A stretch of 7,114 bases of DNA, taken from the NCBI GenBank assembly GCA_028875175.1, contig JAPPFO010000084.1:1-7114 (forward strand), in the 5' to 3' direction. Below, piece by piece: positions 5,399-7,114 of the stretch (its first letter is position 1; each line of letters begins with the position of its first letter). The stretch comes from Chloroflexota bacterium (lineage in GTDB: Bacteria; Chloroflexota; UBA11872). Made by a program: the position numbers and the translations under genes. A model generated the notes under the pieces. That model had not been told where the DNA came from, searched no databases, and was given only the letters and a program-made list of their open reading frames with translations.

Positions 5399-6235
5399 GT
5401 GTTCACCGTTGAGCAAGTCCAGCGCTACAGCCGCCACATGTTGCTGCCCGAGGTTGGGGCGGCGGGGCAGGCGAAGATTCTGAATGCCAAGGTGCTGGCG
5501 ATCGGCGCGGGCGGGCTTGGCTCTCCCGTGCTCTATTACCTCGCCGCCGCCGGGGTGGGCACGCTGGGGGTAGTGGATTTCGACACCGTCGACCGGTCGA
5601 ACCTTCAGCGACAGATTCTGCACCGCGATGACCGAGTCGGGATGCCCAAGACGGCGTCGGCAGAAGCCACGCTGACGGGGCTGAACCCGGACGTGACGGT
5701 TGTACGGCACGACGAGCCGCTGACCTCCGACAACGCGCTGGAGATCCTGGAGCCGTACGACATCGTGGTGAACGGCTGCGACAACTTCCCCACGCGGTAT
5801 CTGGCGAACGACGCCGCCTACTTCCTCGGCAAGCCGCTGGTGGACGGGAGCGTCATGCGCTTCGAGGGCATGGCGACGGTGTTCGAGCCCGGAACCGGCT
5901 GCTACCGCTGCCTGTATCCGACGCCGCCGCCGCCGGAAATGGCGCCGAGTTGCGCCGAGGCCGGCGTGCTGGGCGTTCTGCCGGGGCTGATCGGGCTAAT
6001 CCAGGCTAACGAGGTGCTGAAGCTCATCGTGGGCAATGGCACGTCACTGACCGGCCGTTTGCTGCTGCTCGACGCCATGGAGATGGAATTCCGTGAACTG
6101 AAGCTGCGGCGTGACCCGGAGTGCCCGGTTTGCGGGGACTCCCCGACTATCACGGAACTGATCGACTACGAGGAGTTCTGCGGCTTTGCCGGGGGCGACG
6201 CGGCTCCGGCCGCGGCGGAGGCGGTGGCCGTCTAG
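5399..6235 (+). CDS. moeB: MoeB/ThiF-type E1-like adenylyltransferase
   Basis: This family adenylates the C-terminal Gly-Gly of small ubiquitin-like sulfur carriers (MoaD, ThiS, CysO type) so that they can be thiocarboxylated for molybdopterin, thiamin or related pathways. The 278 residues begin MFTVEQVQRYSRHMLLPEVG, the standard opening. Then follow the ATP-binding GAGGLGSP (36-43), DTVDRSNLQRQ with R71 (62-72), K84 (GMPKTASA), and GCDNFPTRYLAND with D128 (126-138). The zinc-binding pairs are C168/C171 (GCYRCLY) and C242/C245 (CPVCGDSP). The conserved thiol C185 lies in APSCAEAGVLG. After CPVCG comes TITELIDYEEFCGF, then a short Ala-rich tail; there is no fused rhodanese domain, unlike MoeZ/MOCS3. 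The separate rhodanese gene directly upstream probably supplies that function. Sequence alone does not decide between a MoaD, ThiS or other carrier. Confidence 0.92.
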   Translation: MFTVEQVQRYSRHMLLPEVGAAGQAKILNAKVLAIGAGGLGSPVLYYLAAAGVGTLGVVDFDTVDRSNLQRQILHRDDRVGMPKTASAEATLTGLNPDVTVVRHDEPLTSDNALEILEPYDIVVNGCDNFPTRYLANDAAYFLGKPLVDGSVMRFEGMATVFEPGTGCYRCLYPTPPPPEMAPSCAEAGVLGVLPGLIGLIQANEVLKLIVGNGTSLTGRLLLLDAMEMEFRELKLRRDPECPVCGDSPTITELIDYEEFCGFAGGDAAPAAAEAVAV

Positions 6236-6238
6236 CGA

Positions 6239-6263
6239 GGACCGTTGGGCGCGGTCGCGTTTG
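6239..6263 (+). terminator. Weak candidate terminator after moeB
   Basis: GACCG (6240-6244) and CGGTC (6252-6256) can form a five-pair stem, extendable by a T-G pair, followed by gcgttt with only three T residues. It lies just past the moeB stop, in the 33 bp between two convergent genes. The T-run is too short for a confident intrinsic terminator. Confidence 0.25.
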
Positions 6264-6268
6264 GCTGG

Positions 6269-7114
6269 CTAGGGATTCGGGTGCCGGGTGACCATCACGG
6301 TCACCGTGGTCGTGGCGGTGCCGTTGTGGGCGTCAGTGGCCGTCAGGGTCAGGGCGTAGGTTGACGTGGTGTCGTAATTCAGCGAGGCGGCGACCGTCAG
6401 CATCCCGGACGTGGGGTCCAGGGCGAAGGCGCCTGCGGTGTTGCCGGCGGTGAGCGCGTAGGTGAGTGGGCCGACGTCCAGATCGCGGGCCGCGGCGGTG
6501 CCAACCGCGGTGCCCACGTCGGCGTTCTCGGCCACGCGGAAGGTCCATCCTCCCGCCGGGAATAGAGGCGGAACTCGCTGGGTTGCGTCCGCCACCGCCA
6601 CCAGTACCGGCACGCGCGTCACGCCGCCCTGCGCGTCCGTGGCCCTGATCGTGAGTCCGGGGCCGCCGGCCGGCAGCGTCCCTGCCACCGAGAGGATGCC
6701 GGTGGTTGCATTGAGTTGAAATACCCCGGCGTCGTTGCCCGCGGTCAGCGCATAGGTCACGGCGCCGCCCTTCGGATCGGTGGCTTGTACCTGGCCGATC
6801 GCGGCGCCCACCGGCAGCCCGGTCGGCACGATCCACTCGTAGCGCGGCGCTCCGAACGCCGGGCCCGCCTGGCAGGCGGCCAGGCCCTGCATAGCCGCGT
6901 CCGTGGTCGTCACCCCAGCCAGCGCCGCCGGCAGACAGCCGGTGAGCCGGGTGCCGGACAGATGCAGCTCGGTCAGCCGAGTCAAGGTCCCCAGGGCCTC
7001 GGGCACGGCGCTGGTCAGGGCGTTGCCGCGCAGGTCCAGGGCGGTGAGGTAGGCCAATTGGCCCAGCGCCGCCGGCACGGGGCCGCTCAGGCCCTGCGCG
7101 CCCAGCCGCAGGCC
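6269..7114 (-). CDS. LRR and cadherin-repeat surface protein (C-terminal part)
   Basis: The reading frame is open to base 7114 and continues beyond it, so only the last 281 codons are visible; the GTG at 7078 is internal, since repeat sequence lies upstream of it. First come plant-type leucine-rich repeats of 24 residues (LxxLxLxGNxLTxxVPxxLGxLxx), ending with LTGCLPAALAG and a closing Cys (GLAAC), like an LRR cap. Then follow two cadherin-like repeats of about 98 residues sharing TYALTAGNxAGxFxL, the second with FRVAENADVGTAVG and LTLTATDAHNGTATTTVTV. The protein ends a few residues after the second repeat (TRHPNP), with no visible anchor or sorting signal. Such proteins are normally secreted and serve in adhesion or binding, but the signal peptide would be outside the window. 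No ligand can be inferred. It converges on moeB, 33 bp apart. Confidence 0.85.
   Translation of the reverse strand, partial: GLRLGAQGLSGPVPAALGQLAYLTALDLRGNALTSAVPEALGTLTRLTELHLSGTRLTGCLPAALAGVTTTDAAMQGLAACQAGPAFGAPRYEWIVPTGLPVGAAIGQVQATDPKGGAVTYALTAGNDAGVFQLNATTGILSVAGTLPAGGPGLTIRATDAQGGVTRVPVLVAVADATQRVPPLFPAGGWTFRVAENADVGTAVGTAAARDLDVGPLTYALTAGNTAGAFALDPTSGMLTVAASLNYDTTSTYALTLTATDAHNGTATTTVTVMVTRHPNP
6287..6841 (-). repeat. Two tandem cadherin-like repeats
   Basis: Repeat one spans about 6841-6587 and repeat two about 6547-6287. The shared segment TYALTAGN recurs 98 residues (294 bp) apart and is still similar as DNA (6734-6760 and 6440-6466, about five mismatches in 27), so the copies arose by duplication. 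The DxNDN linker of animal cadherins is not conserved. Confidence 0.75.
6905..7114 (-). repeat. Three tandem leucine-rich repeats (24-residue period)
   Basis: The units lie at about 7114-7049 (incomplete), 7048-6977 and 6976-6905, 72 bp each. Each shows the pattern leucine-x-x-leucine-x-leucine followed by an LTGxxPxxL-type turn, the class of LRR found in plant receptors. The last unit has Cys in LTGCLP. More units probably lie beyond the window edge. Confidence 0.8.

Noticed and set aside
6462..6719. Plus-strand open frames antisense to the cadherin-like repeats
   Set aside because: They are short and Arg/Pro/Ala-rich, and the minus-strand frame carries clear tandem cadherin repeats.

Overview
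This is a 7.1 kb window of high-GC bacterial chromosome holding eight protein genes, two of them cut by the window edges. I see no rRNA, tRNA, CRISPR array, insertion sequence or phage gene. The composition, the larB/larC genes and an LRR-plus-cadherin protein resemble what is found in uncultured Chloroflexota (for example SAR202/Dehalococcoidia or sponge-associated lineages). That assignment is a low-confidence inference.

Left block, minus strand (1-2295): enolase (eno), larB and the 5' end of larC follow each other with two 4-base stop/start overlaps (GTGA at 973-976, ATGA at 221-224). This is a translationally coupled operon. It joins a core glycolytic enzyme to two steps of nickel-pincer nucleotide (NPN) cofactor synthesis, the cofactor of the LarA family of racemases and epimerases. 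The LarA enzyme and LarE are not in the window.

Centre (2296-4873): a short divergent promoter region separates eno from a complete SMP-30/gluconolactonase-type lactonase on the plus strand. The lactonase converges, with only 11 bp between stop codons, on a 533-residue Lon-like protein on the minus strand. That protein has no N-terminal substrate-binding domain. It keeps Walker A and the protease Ser/Lys pair at the standard spacing of 43, but its Walker B acidic residue, sensor 1, sensor 2, pore loop and active-site neighbours all differ from classical Lon. It is the most unusual gene here.

Right block (4874-6235, plus strand): after a second divergent promoter region come a small single-domain rhodanese-like protein and, 29 bp later, a MoeB/ThiF-type E1-like adenylyltransferase with its own Shine-Dalgarno. 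Together they look like a split version of the adenylyltransferase-rhodanese sulfur-transfer unit that activates a ThiS/MoaD-type carrier. No carrier gene is present.

Right edge (6269-7114, minus strand): the C-terminal part of a large, probably extracellular protein with plant-type leucine-rich repeats followed by two cadherin-like repeats. It runs off the window and converges on moeB.
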